From the NCBI GenBank assembly GCA_030765045.1, contig CM060972.1, forward strand, positions 506,501-570,500: 64,000 nt of DNA, read 5' to 3'. This stretch comes from Tenodera sinensis (taxonomy: Eukaryota; Arthropoda; Insecta; Mantodea; Mantidae). Below are positions 32,328-43,224 of the stretch, piece after piece. The position numbers and the translations under genes were made by a program. A model generated the notes under the pieces. That model saw only the letters and a list, made by a program, of their open reading frames with translations. It made no database searches and was not told the origin of the DNA. The first letter of the stretch is position 1; every line of letters begins with the position of its first letter.

Positions 32328-34403
32328 TTAGTTGTTGTAATTTCCCTGAGTGTTGGTGGTGGTTGTCGTTTCTGTATTCTGTGTAGTATCTGCCCTATTT
32401 GGCACATCTTCTTCTACTTCCTGCTGTCTTGTGTTGTTAGTGTACCATTGGTCTCTGCCCCTTTGGCGTGAACCTCTGTCATGTGACGGTCTGTGGTTGT
32501 TCGAGTGTTCCCTACTGAATCGTATGTGATTCACTTGATGGGTATGGTCTCCTGGTCTTCCACGATCATATGTATATGTTTGGTGTCTCGTTTCACCCCT
32601 CGGTATTGTGTCGTGGTACCGCTGTCTTGTGTTCTCCATCCTCTCGCCATGATTATGTGGTTGTGGGAAATGGTGTGCCCCTCTCCCCCTTTCATGGGTA
32701 TTCCTAGTATTTCTATGTTCTCCCTCACTCTGGTTGTTCGTAGTTGTGTTCTGGTTTAGGATGGGTGAGTTTGGGTGACCGTTCCTATGTCTATGCTCAT
32801 TAGGCCGACCATTTTGTGTTTCGAAGGCTGTCAGCAGTTCTATCATATCTGCAAAATCTACTGGCCTCGCAACAATTAATCCTGTTCTCACTGTGTCTGG
32901 GAAATGTCTTGTTATACTGGCAATTAGTTCTGCCTCCGACAAGTTGGGGTCTAATAGCTTTCCTTTGTTGGCTACTTTCATAAAATAGTCGACTAATGAC
33001 AACCCTTTGGCTGGATCGTATCTACCTGTCGCTAGCTCTACTCTAGTTTGGTTTTGTTTAGCTGGGCCCCAATACCTTGATAGGAATAAATTTCTGAATG
33101 AGCTATAAGACTCATGACCAGCTAGTGTTAACCTGAGCCATTCTAATGCCTTGTTTTTTAAGCTTTTCTTAACTATCATCATCCTAAGCTCGTTTGGTAT
33201 CCTTTTCACTTTAAAGTATTCTTCCATCTCTTTAACAAAGAGTTTTGGATCGTCTCCCTTCTCCTCGTCAAATGTAGGTGGTGTGATTTCATGTAATATG
33301 CTGTTGGTGTAACATGTGTTATGTGTTGTGTCATTGTTTGGTTGTGAACCTCTTTCTCTGTATGATGAGTCAGTATTTTGTACATTACTCAAGTAACTCT
33401 CATCTTGTACATTACTTACATCTAAATCATCTTGTCTTTGTAATGCCTTCACAACATCATTTACATTAGCCAAATTTTCTTTCCCTTTCTTCATTTCTTC
33501 ACAAATTGATTTTAAATCATTCTTTATTTCTAAGTGGCTTTGTTTCATATCATTTATAGCATCCTGTTGTGAAAGCATCACATCATTCATTGTCTTAATT
33601 TTAGGAATTACAATTTGTTCTACAGTTTCATTAATAATGTCCTTCTTTACTACCTCAATCTCTTTCCTTAATTCCTCAGTTATTTCTACTTTTACATTTG
33701 TTATCTTACAGTCTACATTTGTATTACATTCTGTTATTTCATCCCTACATCTAGCAATTTCTTCTTCCAACACTATTTTATTCTCTTTCATCTCTGATTC
33801 TATCTTTCCCATCCTATCTCCTACCATTTCTATCCTAGCTTCTAAGGCTTCCTTTGTTTCATTTAAGTTTTTGTGAACTAATTTTAAATTAGTTTCCATT
33901 ACTTTCATATTTTCTTTACACTCCTGTCTTCCTAATTCTATTTTCTGTTCTAGGTTCTGTCTACCTAATTCCATTTGCTGTTCTAAGTTCTGTCTACCTA
34001 ATTCCACTTTCTGTTCTAAGTCTTTTCTCACTTCTTCCATTTTCTGACCTAAACTTTGTTCTATATCCTGTTTTAATTCTACCTTATTCTGTTCCATGTC
34101 CTGTTTTAATTCTGCATTATTTTGTTCCATTTTCTGACCTAATTCTACCTTGTTTTGTTCCAGTTTCTGACCTATTTCCTTCATATTCTGTTCTAGTCTT
34201 TCAAACATCATCATCATTAACCTTTGGTCTTTGCTTATCTCCGCCTGTTTCTCACCTTCTAATCCTTCCTGATAACTAGGCCTATCTGCCCCTTCCCCCA
34301 CTCCTATTTCTATCTCTTTTCGCGACATTTCAATTCCTTTATCTAATTCACTTAATGTTGAAAGTCCTGTTACTTTGCCGTTTCTCAATAACATGGAAAT
34401 CAA
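32328..34403 (-). CDS. gag: Gag, gypsy copy 2 (691 aa)
   Basis: Intact Gag homologous to copy 1: an N-terminal coiled coil of repeated QNKVELGQKMEQNN and RQNLEQQMELG type, the same capsid domain (TPPTFDEEKGDD to AFETQNGRPNEH) and a basic His/Arg/Asn-rich C-terminus ending TNTQGNYNN. It is 32 residues shorter than copy 1, with the difference mainly in the number of coiled-coil repeats. It starts MISMLLRNGKVTG where copy 1 starts MILRSGKVTG. No zinc knuckle is seen. Keeping an open gag while losing pol is compatible with recent origin or with cis-acting use of Gag. Confidence 0.88.
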   Translation of the reverse strand: MISMLLRNGKVTGLSTLSELDKGIEMSRKEIEIGVGEGADRPSYQEGLEGEKQAEISKDQRLMMMMFERLEQNMKEIGQKLEQNKVELGQKMEQNNAELKQDMEQNKVELKQDIEQSLGQKMEEVRKDLEQKVELGRQNLEQQMELGRQNLEQKIELGRQECKENMKVMETNLKLVHKNLNETKEALEARIEMVGDRMGKIESEMKENKIVLEEEIARCRDEITECNTNVDCKITNVKVEITEELRKEIEVVKKDIINETVEQIVIPKIKTMNDVMLSQQDAINDMKQSHLEIKNDLKSICEEMKKGKENLANVNDVVKALQRQDDLDVSNVQDESYLSNVQNTDSSYRERGSQPNNDTTHNTCYTNSILHEITPPTFDEEKGDDPKLFVKEMEEYFKVKRIPNELRMMIVKKSLKNKALEWLRLTLAGHESYSSFRNLFLSRYWGPAKQNQTRVELATGRYDPAKGLSLVDYFMKVANKGKLLDPNLSEAELIASITRHFPDTVRTGLIVARPVDFADMIELLTAFETQNGRPNEHRHRNGHPNSPILNQNTTTNNQSEGEHRNTRNTHERGRGAHHFPQPHNHGERMENTRQRYHDTIPRGETRHQTYTYDRGRPGDHTHQVNHIRFSREHSNNHRPSHDRGSRQRGRDQWYTNNTRQQEVEEDVPNRADTTQNTETTTTTNTQGNYNN

Positions 34404-34435
34404 ATGTACGTAAAAAAAAATAAAAAGTTTTGATC

Positions 34436-34642
34436 CTACTTTCTTTTCTGCTGGTTCTTCGTCCGGTTATTTACGTCTCCTGGGTAGTTGGTTTCACCAG
34501 ATGATCTCCGGTGTTTTTCCCACGTTGATTCTCCGTGTATCGATGTTTTGTTGATATCAGACGATGGTCTAATGGCGTCTTTCTCCTGCACGATAAGATA
34601 GCGTCTTTTTGATATTAGCACTTTATTCTCGTAATTTTGCAT
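34436..34642 (-). CDS. Leader ORF upstream of gag, gypsy copy 2 (68 aa)
   Basis: Same position and length as the ORF at 8335-8541, differing at a few residues (for example KRRYL for KGRYL and GETNYPG for SEANYPG). No domain recognised. Confidence 0.4.
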   Translation of the reverse strand: MQNYENKVLISKRRYLIVQEKDAIRPSSDINKTSIHGESTWEKHRRSSGETNYPGDVNNRTKNQQKRK

Positions 34643-34680
34643 TCCATTCTAAATTCGCGCCCCACGTTGGGCAAGCCATT

Positions 34681-35241
34681 TGTGGCGGGGTTTTATTATA
34701 AGATGGTTATCACATATTAGCGTGAATATAGCAGCAAATGGAGCACTGTTTTTGCTAAAAGGTGGAAAGTTTGTTAGAGCAGACGCCACTCTTCTTTGCA
34801 GGGGATGTGGTCATAGAATGGAATGCATAAACCAACGTACTTTTATTAGAAACACATTTATTCGCTCATCTACACTTCTTTTCACAAAGCAATTAGTTAA
34901 CAACTCTTAAAATTGGATAGTGTCCATGTTGTTTAAAAGTTTTGGTGTAATTCACATATTCACACGCCATCAACAATTATACGTCCTTACACTTTGAATT
35001 CACCGACGCTAATGAAAGTAGTTTCTGAGCGTCCTATGACGCAACACCGCCATTCTTGTGGATTCATCCGCGCAACAGTTCTCATTGGTCGAACTCAAAC
35101 AGTTGAGAAGACATTGTCTATTTTGAGTATTATCAAAAGAAATAAGTCCCTGATACACCCAAATTAAAAGAATTAAAAATTTACACACTCATACAAAAAT
35201 ATTTACATGAACAATTTTCTATTAATCAATATTCTGTCTCA
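34681..35241 (-). repeat. 5' LTR, gypsy copy 2
   Basis: 561 bp, nearly identical to 30165-30725. The candidate primer-binding site (minus strand, about 34661-34678) follows directly. Confidence 0.92.
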
Positions 35242-35244
35242 ACA

Positions 35245-35300
35245 TGTTCCGGAAAATTATAATGTAAATGTTGTTTAGTGTTATTAATTGACTCACCTTT
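35245..35300 (+). repeat. Inverted terminal piece of Penelope-like element 2
   Basis: GTTCCGGAAAATTATAATGT and the following TTGTTTAGTGTTATTAATTG are the reverse complement of 29730-29800 with a few mismatches. Confidence 0.6.
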
Positions 35301-35756
35301 TAAATTAAAATGATTTAATTTCATGTTTAGTTCCATATAAATTTAAATTAAACAAATAGCTATTAAATTCTAAATTATTATCCATCATGGCAACTTCAAC
35401 TAGGAATATAAATTGTGTGTTTTATCAAGATCTACATTTTTTGTACAGTAATATTTGGTCTATCTCTTACGGTTTACCAGTTATACAAAAGTCATCCAGA
35501 GTAAACAGGACTGCATAGGCTATAGATAGAAAATTCAAAATATACACTTTATTTGTCAATAAAATGTCTTAAATATGTCATTTTAATCAAAATTGATAGA
35601 GTATTTTTGAAAAAATCAAATTTTCAAAACATTTTCCATGTAAAGGACAGTTTAGAGTGGAAGAATTTTCTTCAAAATCTTTGTGTCGCATTCTTAAAAG
35701 ATATTAAGCTTAAATACTAAATTTGGTTTCTGACTTTTTATTTTTTAGTTATGCTT

Positions 35757-37655
35757 TTAAGAGACACACACACACACAAACACACACAAACATACTTACA
35801 AACACACATACAAGCACACACACATTCACATACACAAACACACACATACAAAAACACACACATACACAAACACACACATACACAAATACACACAAACACA
35901 CACACAAGCACACACACAAACACACACATTCACATACACAAACACACACAAACATACTCACAAACACACATACAAGCACACATACATTCACATACACAAA
36001 CACACACACAAACACACACATTCACATACACAAACACACACACATACATACACATTCACATACACAAACATACTCACAAACACACATACACATACACACA
36101 AATACACACACATTCACACACACAAACACACACACAAACACACATACAAGCACACACACATTCACATACACAAACACACACATACACACAAACACACACA
36201 AGCACACACACAAACACACACATACACAAACACAAATACACACATACACAAACACAAATACACACAAACACACACAAACACACACATACACAAACACACA
36301 CAAACACACACACACAAACACACACATACACAAACATACTCACAAACACAAATACACGCAAACACACACAAGCGCACACACACAAGCACACATATACACA
36401 TACACAAACACACACAAGCACACACATACACAAACACACACAAACACACACAAACACACACAAACACACATACAAGCACACACACATTCACATACACAAA
36501 CACACACATACACACACAAACACAAATACACACAAACACACACAAGCACACACAAACACACACATACACAAACACAAATACACACAAACACACACAAGCG
36601 CACACACACAAGCACACATATACACATACACAAACACACACATTCACATACACATACTCACAAACACACAAGCACACACATACACAAACACACACAAACA
36701 CACACAAACACACATACAAGCACACACACATTCACATACACAAACACACACATACACACACAAACACAAATACACACAAACACACACAAGCACACACAAA
36801 CACACACATACACAAACACAAATACACACAAACACACACAAACACACACATACACAAACACACACAAACACACACAAGCACACACACACAAGCACACATA
36901 TACACATACACAAACACACACAAGCACACACATACACAAACACACACAAACACACACAAACACACACAAACACACACAAACACACATACAAGCACACACA
37001 CATTCACATACACAAACACACACATACACACACAAACACAAATACACACAAACACACACAAGCACACACAAACACACACATACACAAACACAAATACACA
37101 CAAACACACACAAGCGCACACACACAAGCACACATATACACATACACAAACACACACATTCACATACACATACTCACAAACACACAAGCACACACATACA
37201 CAAACACACACAAACACACACAAACACACATACAAGCACACACACATTCACATACACAAACACACACATACACACACAAACACAAATACACACAAACACA
37301 CACAAGCACACACAAACACACACATACACAAACACAAATACACACAAACACACACAAACACACACATACACAAACACACACAAACACACACAAGCACACA
37401 CACACACAAACACACACAAGCACACACACACACAAACACACACATACACAAACATACTCACAAACACAAATACACGCAAACACACACAAGCACACACACA
37501 AGCACACATATACACATACACAAACACACACAAGCACACACATACACAAACACACACAAACACACACAAACACACACAAACACACATACAAGCACACACA
37601 CATTCACATACACAAACAAACACATACACAAACACACACAAACACATACACACAA
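35757..37655 (+). repeat. CA-rich satellite array, 1.9 kb
   Basis: A complex ACACACAAACACAC-type array with variant units (CATTCACATACACAAAC, CAAGCACACAC, CAAATACACACAAAC). The block with CAAGCGCACACACACAAGC followed by CATATACACATACACAAAC occurs at about 36594 and again at about 37109, so a segment of about 515 bp is duplicated. Long reading frames on both strands (His/Thr-rich or Cys/Val-rich) are artefacts. Confidence 0.93.
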
Positions 37656-38129
37656 GTGGATCTTTTTCTAAAACTGCTTTTTTTTGTATTCAAGGTACCT
37701 CAAAATGTATTTTCTGACTAATTGTCGACATCAAATTTTTGTGCAGAATACAAATACTTGCTCTACTTACTATACATAGTAGAGAAAGTAAAGCAGAAGC
37801 CTTCCATTAAACAAAAGTATAAGTGTTGAAAATAAAGAACAAACAATATCTTGAAAATGGGAAGAGTATCCATTTATTTTCTTAAATATTGTTCTTATAA
37901 ATGAAAAAATAGAGGAATATAGAATCCGATGGATGAGAATCACTTTCCTAAACAGTGTTATGAGTACCAGCTGATTGGAAGAAAACCCAGGAGGAGTTGG
38001 AGAGAAACGTGAAGAGGCCCGAAAAAGAGAAATTGATGAGATGTTGATAATGATCTCGAAAATAGTTATCTCCACAATAACATGTAGGTATATCAAATAT
38101 TATGTATATTTATTTGTTTTAACGAGATC

Positions 38130-38305
38130 TATATTCCTTTCACCACTCTGTCCTCTATGTGATCTGCAAGAGGAAATGGACCGAGACCACCTTCAAATAT
38201 GCCCGGTCACTTCTAGTGCCCTTCCCATCCATCAGTGAAAAATATTGGACAGCAAGAGGATTAATGACTTCATTGTCAGAAATCCAGCATTAGCTAACAT
38301 CAACA
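38130..38305 (+). mobile_element. LINE 3' end with Cys-rich C-terminal motif
   Basis: The plus strand reads SPLCPLCDLQEEMDRDHLQI then CPVTSS, the CPLC...HL..CP zinc-like C-terminal motif of Jockey or R1-type LINE ORF2 proteins. The shared 3' end ATTAATGACTTCATTGTCAG...TAGCTAACATC follows. It is 5' truncated. Confidence 0.6.
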
Positions 38306-38385
38306 TATTTCTGTGTATCTCTTACAGTATATTAGTTGTACAAAAGTTATTCAGAATGTAGAGAACTTTAGACAATTCATGCATC

Positions 38386-38635
38386 AGGAACCTATGTACC
38401 AGATAAAGTGAACACCTGGAAGTGCCACCAGGTATAAAAGTGAGGTAGGCAAAATCGATGAATGGAAAGGTGATGATGGAACAACTGGTGGAGTGAGTGA
38501 CGGGGGAAACCGGAGAACCTGGAGAAAACCTCCCAAACGCCACTTCGTCCACCACGAATATCACATGATAGTCCCTGGGATCAAACCCAGGCCGCATAGG
38601 CAAATGCTCTAACCGCTCGGCCATGGCGCCACCAT
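38386..38635 (-). mobile_element. tRNA-derived SINE with minisatellite-like flank
   Basis: The minus strand has a tRNA-like head at 38635-38565 (GCCATGGCCGAGCGGTTAGA as A-box region, GGGTTTGATCCCAGG as B box). The body includes the plus-strand motif GGGGGAAACCGGAGAACCTG-GAGAAAACC, which I recall from other metazoan SINEs. The left end (38386-38420) matches part of the 120-bp minisatellite unit. Confidence 0.65.
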
Positions 38636-38639
38636 CCCT

Positions 38640-40986
38640 CTCCTAAAACATCCCTAGGGGTAGTTTATCATAACGAAACAAACAGTAAAACATGCAGCGC
38701 TAAAACATTTCCATTTCAAGAATATTTGTTCATTACATGACTAAAAATAAATCATTAAACTTTATGAATATACATTAAAATATCAGCAGTAATCAGTTGA
38801 AAATATTGAATTCACCTTGCGAACCACAGTTGTTTTTATTTGAGATATTTTAACATCTACTTTTCTTGTAAAATGGCAATGTAAAACTGCTTTCCCCCAC
38901 CAACTCTTAACGATTTTGCACTCTGCTGACAATAATAGAGCGGCAGAACATGTTTGGGACTTCTGGTTGCTTGTAAAAGGTTCGAGAAGGAGAAGTTCCA
39001 GCAAAGTCTGTGCTATATCACTGCCACCTATAAGAGCTTGTGATGTACTCGAGAGCATGTTTGTGTATAGTCGTCGTATGTGTGTGTCAACAGAGGCAGT
39101 TTGGCACATGTAACATCATGTCGGAGTTACCTACTATAGTGACCATCCGCTTTACTGAGTACCATAGTCGAAGCCAGCTGGTTGTTAGGCAGAGAGAACT
39201 GAAAGACAGAAAAATGTGTCTCGAGGTGTAGCAGAAATCAATGTTTCATTGTTGGTCTATTTAATATTAGTCAGTTGTGTAGAAGTATTATTTTCATGAT
39301 GATATTTATTATATTTATTTGTGTCTACTAAAAACATGTCAATTTTTAATTATATGAATATTAAAACTTCTATTTTTTGTAAAGATTAGTATTGAATGTG
39401 AGACTATTTGCTGTAGTAAAGTGCAACATAACAAACATTAAGAATAAGCAAAAATGGCAAAAAAGACAAATGAAAGACAGTGGTTGCTAAGCTCTGTAAC
39501 CAAGAAGAATAAACCTTTTTCACTACAGCTGCAATATAAATGCCAAACTGTGTAGATATCTAACTCCATGTAAATAATAAATAACTTGTGGGCGATATAT
39601 CAATCGGAAAACATGTTGATCCAAATCAAAAGAAGGAACACCAAACAACATGCGTAATGAAGAAATACTGTGAAATAAATGTCTGCAGATACAAATACTG
39701 CCAGTGAAGATCAACTTAAAGCTTATCATAAAAGTGACGCCATTTTGAGGATCACATAAGAGACAAATAGAGAAGAAAACTTCCCCATGGCAATATACCG
39801 AATAGCTTTGGATACTACCTTCAAAAAACACATTTAAAGAGTTAAATGAATTGTGAATTTGTTATAATAATTTAAATAAACTTAATTTTAGTGGAATTCA
39901 GACCACAAATGAAAAGACACTAGCCTCGACCATCTTTGTCTGTTACCATGAAATACAAGCCTGAAATAAAAAGCTCATCTGACCATCATTCCTTATTAAA
40001 AAACTACCACAAAGGTTCTGAGTGGAGAGAACAGCTGTGAGCTGTAATATCACCAAGAACTGTAAACTGTTAACAATAAAACAGAACTGTGCTTTTTGCT
40101 TCAATTAAGATGAAAATAAACTGACAGAAAAAGAAAGTGAACCTTGTTGTCATTGTCTCACGCTGGATTTGTCACATTCCCATTTTTGTTACAAGATTTC
40201 AATAAAATTGTCAGAGCCTTTTTGACAAAATCTAAATTTTTGAGAAATATTACTTATAAAGAGTAGGTGGTCTACAGTAGGGGGTTTTCTTGAAAATGTT
40301 TCTATTGCATCCTTGTAAGATACTGCACATAAATATAGGAGAAACAGCTTATCGGCAGCTCCCAAGAATTCAATATGGCCAACATTAAACTAAACTTCAG
40401 ACGACATTATGCCAAAAGCAGTACTGCCAACGTAAGTACATAATAAGAGCATTAGCTCTAACCCCAAATATCACAGGGTTAAAATAAGATGGTTTCAGAT
40501 GATGATAATAATGCTTGAACATTGTTACCATACATCACATGATGAGCCTATTCATCTTGTTCTGCAATAATTCTTTTGGATAAAATCACTTCCGAACACT
40601 AAATATCATAATACACAACTGTGTTGCAAACACAAAAACAACACTAAATGTAATTGTGTACTGCTCTAAAACAATTCAAGACAAAACCACGCAGACACGA
40701 TGAATAAAATGGTGCACAGCTTGATATGGTGTCTAAACAGAACCTTATTTTAAATCTCTCGGTTCACTTCTCTACAAAGGGTTCTGTGGCAACATAATGG
40801 ATGTAATAACACCATCTGTGAGCGTAGCTTTGCCATGGTTATATTTTAAGAGCAGTTGGCAATACCAGACTGCACCATAATGGGGAGGAAATGTCACAGT
40901 TTGTTTTTGGGGTATTGCAATAATCTGTTTCCTCTATAGCAAGTTCTCACAGACACGCAGAGGAACCTGGGGAGAAGTAAACTTAC
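38640..40986. other. Intron sequence, no gene recognised
   Basis: AT-rich. Small minus-strand ORFs (for example 38783-39109 and 39523-39831) have no recognisable domain or splice context. No transposon ends identified. Confidence 0.45.
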
Positions 40987-41126
40987 TTGAAATGGAACTG
41001 GCATGGGCGGTATGTTGACGATGCCATTGAGCCACACATCACCTTTGTTCCCAGACTGGAAGAAACCAGCTTCAAGGTCGCTGGAGAGTTCCTGGTTGTC
41101 TGGTTTGATGTAAACAGCAAGGGATC
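40987..41126 (-). CDS. Exon: MAM domain, part 3
   Basis: A 140-bp exon that starts in phase 1 and ends in phase 0, with acceptor TTTTGTGCAG and donor GTAAGTTTAC. It encodes GSLAVYIKPDNQ, then a GNKGDVWLNG stretch and PMPVPFQ. This matches the MAM segment after the MYG motif (L-x-V-Y, then GDxW and the strand entering FQ-II). The phase-0 end matches the start of the exon at 26433, across a 14.6-kb intron that contains the gypsy-family element at 30165-35241. Confidence 0.88.
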
Positions 41127-41231
41127 CTGCACAAAACCACATAATTACTTTAACAGAGCAACTCTATACATTATATCATATCCTTATTTTAAAATTTTAG
41201 GAGGCCAATATTGAAAACTGTAATAAAAAAA

Positions 41232-41445
41232 ATAGAAGAATTTAAGAGGTAGAACTGGAACTTAAAAATTCAATGCCACAACTGGGATTTGAACCACAGA
41301 CCTTCCGCTTGCCGGGTGGACGCTCTAACCACTGAGCTATTGTGACAAACTGCCAGTGACAGTTCTACCTCTTAAAACTTTGCCCACACACGGCTTGTGT
41401 GTTTAAAAACACCAACAGTAAGCTTGTTGGCATAAATAATAGAAG
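41232..41445. mobile_element. Foldback tRNA-related repeat, copy C
   Basis: It contains the inverted GAGGTAGAACTGGAAC and CAGTTCTACCTC ends and a tRNA-like core with B box GGTTCAAATCCC and A box TAGCTCAGTGGTTAGAGC on the minus strand. The AAAACACCAACAGTAAGC and GGCATAAATAAT right end is present. It lies about 105 bp from the MAM part-3 exon. Confidence 0.72.
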
Positions 41446-42169
41446 AATTTGTTCTAAAACTTTAAATAATTTGATTGTTTCTCTAAATATGTCCCTTTAA
41501 CATCAGTACATTTTTAAAACCAGGCACTGCAGTTACACTAATTTAGAGCAGTGGGCAGTAGAATGCACTATAAGCTTACTTGCCAAGCAGCGACTGGTCT
41601 CGTCATAGTAGTGGGGGTTCAATTTTTGGCACACCAATACATGTATGTAGGTTCTTAATGCACGACTTAGAATCAAGGCAGCATGAAATATGGCCTTAAA
41701 TATTCATAGACTGGTCAACAGAAAACTAACCAACAAAAAGAAAAACATTTAATGTAAGTTGCAGCTTAATTTTCTTGTATTTTATAATTTATACAAGTTA
41801 CTTATTCATAATTACCCATCAGTTGGACTTTTAACTGTTCTAATTGTATTATCCACCTGCGATTTTTATATTGTGAAATATAATTTTGTTCCTGCTACAT
41901 TTTAAGGTTCATCAGTTAAATATGGAATAACCCTTTCTGTTTTTATGTTTTGCTGATTAAGTCACTGTACATATACATATTAAGTAATTAAATTCAAGTA
42001 GAGTGGGAGTAATTATTATTCATTTATACCAAGTAACTAGCTTCTGGTGTTTTTAAACACACAATCCGTGTGCACATATCTAGAACATGAAACAATATTT
42101 ACGACAGATACTATGCTGAATTTAGGATATGCAACAACCACAAAGCTTCAGAAACTTACTGCAGTTGAA

Positions 42170-42270
42170 AAATAAGAACAAATTAGAAACTAAAAGCTTC
42201 AGTAATCCTAGTAATTACTACAAGTTCTTCAAATGCTGCTGACTAGTTTCATTGTTAATAGCTTCAATTT
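42170..42270 (-). repeat. Penelope-like element 3' end fragment, diverged
   Basis: It carries AACAAATTAGAAACTAAAAG then CTTCAGTAATCC and CATTGTTAATAGCTTCAA, a diverged copy of the 26665-26820 repeat with an internal rearrangement. Confidence 0.5.
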
Positions 42271-42761
42271 TTCTTTATTTTACTACAGTTGTATTAGTGA
42301 AAAGTGAAAGTATTTATTGTAATTTCATTATAATAAAGGTAATTTTGGTGGAAATTTAAATATATACTGAAAATGCATTAATCGCCGCATCTTCTATCTA
42401 CCAACATATTAACGTTCTAAAGATACGTAACAGTCCCATCGCTGTCTGCCCTTAATAAAAGACCACCACAACCTTATGCACAAACAGTCACCTGCTATGG
42501 CCTTTATTTGAGCATGAATATCGTTTTTCAAGTCCCTAATAATTGTTGGCATGTTAGTATATAGAGAAAACTCACATACCAATAAACTGGATGAACGCAG
42601 TGGCCAGAATCTTCCGGGAGATTCCTGTAGTGGATATGTGGCACTTGCGATCCGACCGACCGTCCATGGAATAACATGAATCCCAATGTGAAGGTCAACC
42701 TTACAGTGTCTCAGTTAACTGACTCATATTGCATTACAGTGGCAGTATTTGAGGATCTTAC

Positions 42762-42905
42762 CCACTGTTGCTCCGTACATGTGATACCAGAATGTGAAAC
42801 AAGAAGGCTGTGAAGCGACCACCTCCGTGCCATATACTGGGGAATACAGTCTTGCTGTGTCGTTCTGCTTCCTCGGTCCTGAAGTCTCTATGTACAAGTA
42901 GTAAC
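42762..42905 (-). CDS. Exon: MAM domain, part 2
   Basis: A 144-bp exon, phase 1 at both ends, with acceptor TTTTGTGCAG and donor GTAAGATCC. It encodes YYLYIETSGP, ARLYSPVY and SCFTFWYHMYG. These are the canonical central MAM strands, including the third conserved cysteine followed by the aromatic FxYHMYG motif. It sits between the 120-bp minisatellite intron on its 5' side and a SINE-bearing intron on its 3' side. Confidence 0.9.
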
Positions 42906-43224
42906 CTGCACAAAAACACACTCTTCTTAATTACAATACATTAATATATCAACACAACACTTGTTTCTTATTTTGTGTTAAATAAATTCGAAACTTTAAA
43001 AGTATATGACAGAGCAAATTAAAATGGTTTATTTTTTGTCACAAATCAATTCAAATTCCTCTGTTCATTTATAACTGCAAAAGCCTTTTCATGCATCATT
43101 GATCTTATTAAAATAATTTTACATGAATGATCCAAAAGAGAAATTGCAAGCAGGGGGAATGTCAGTAACTGGACTTCTACTGTAATACAGTCTTTCAAAC
43201 TGATGTATACACGCCTTATTCCCT

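Larger units (their letters stand above)
30165..35241 (-). mobile_element. Gypsy-family LTR element, copy 2, inverted, gag-only deletion derivative
   Basis: A 5077-bp element with 561-bp LTRs, flanked by the 4-bp target duplication ACAT (30161-30164 and 35242-35245). On the minus strand it has 5' LTR (34681-35241), primer site, leader ORF, intact gag, short remains of the 3' end of pol (about 32100-32280), the noncoding tail, minisatellite and 3' LTR (30165-30725). Protease, RT, RNase H and almost all of integrase are missing. Its LTRs resemble each other far more than copy 1's, with one mismatch noticed (30293 versus 34811 equivalents). It is a nonautonomous family member that could be mobilised only in trans. 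Confidence 0.92.

Noticed and set aside
35723..37721. His/Thr-rich proteins of 664 and 656 aa and Cys/Val-rich antisense ORFs
   Set aside because: Low-complexity CA-array artefacts; any frame of ACAC-type DNA without TAA, TAG or TGA stays open.
38565..38635. Possible tRNA-Ser or tRNA-Leu-like gene
   Set aside because: It is the head of a tRNA-derived SINE, continuous with a SINE body.
38783..39109. 108-aa minus-strand ORF
   Set aside because: No domain, no splice signals and no repeat in the window; expected by chance at this length.
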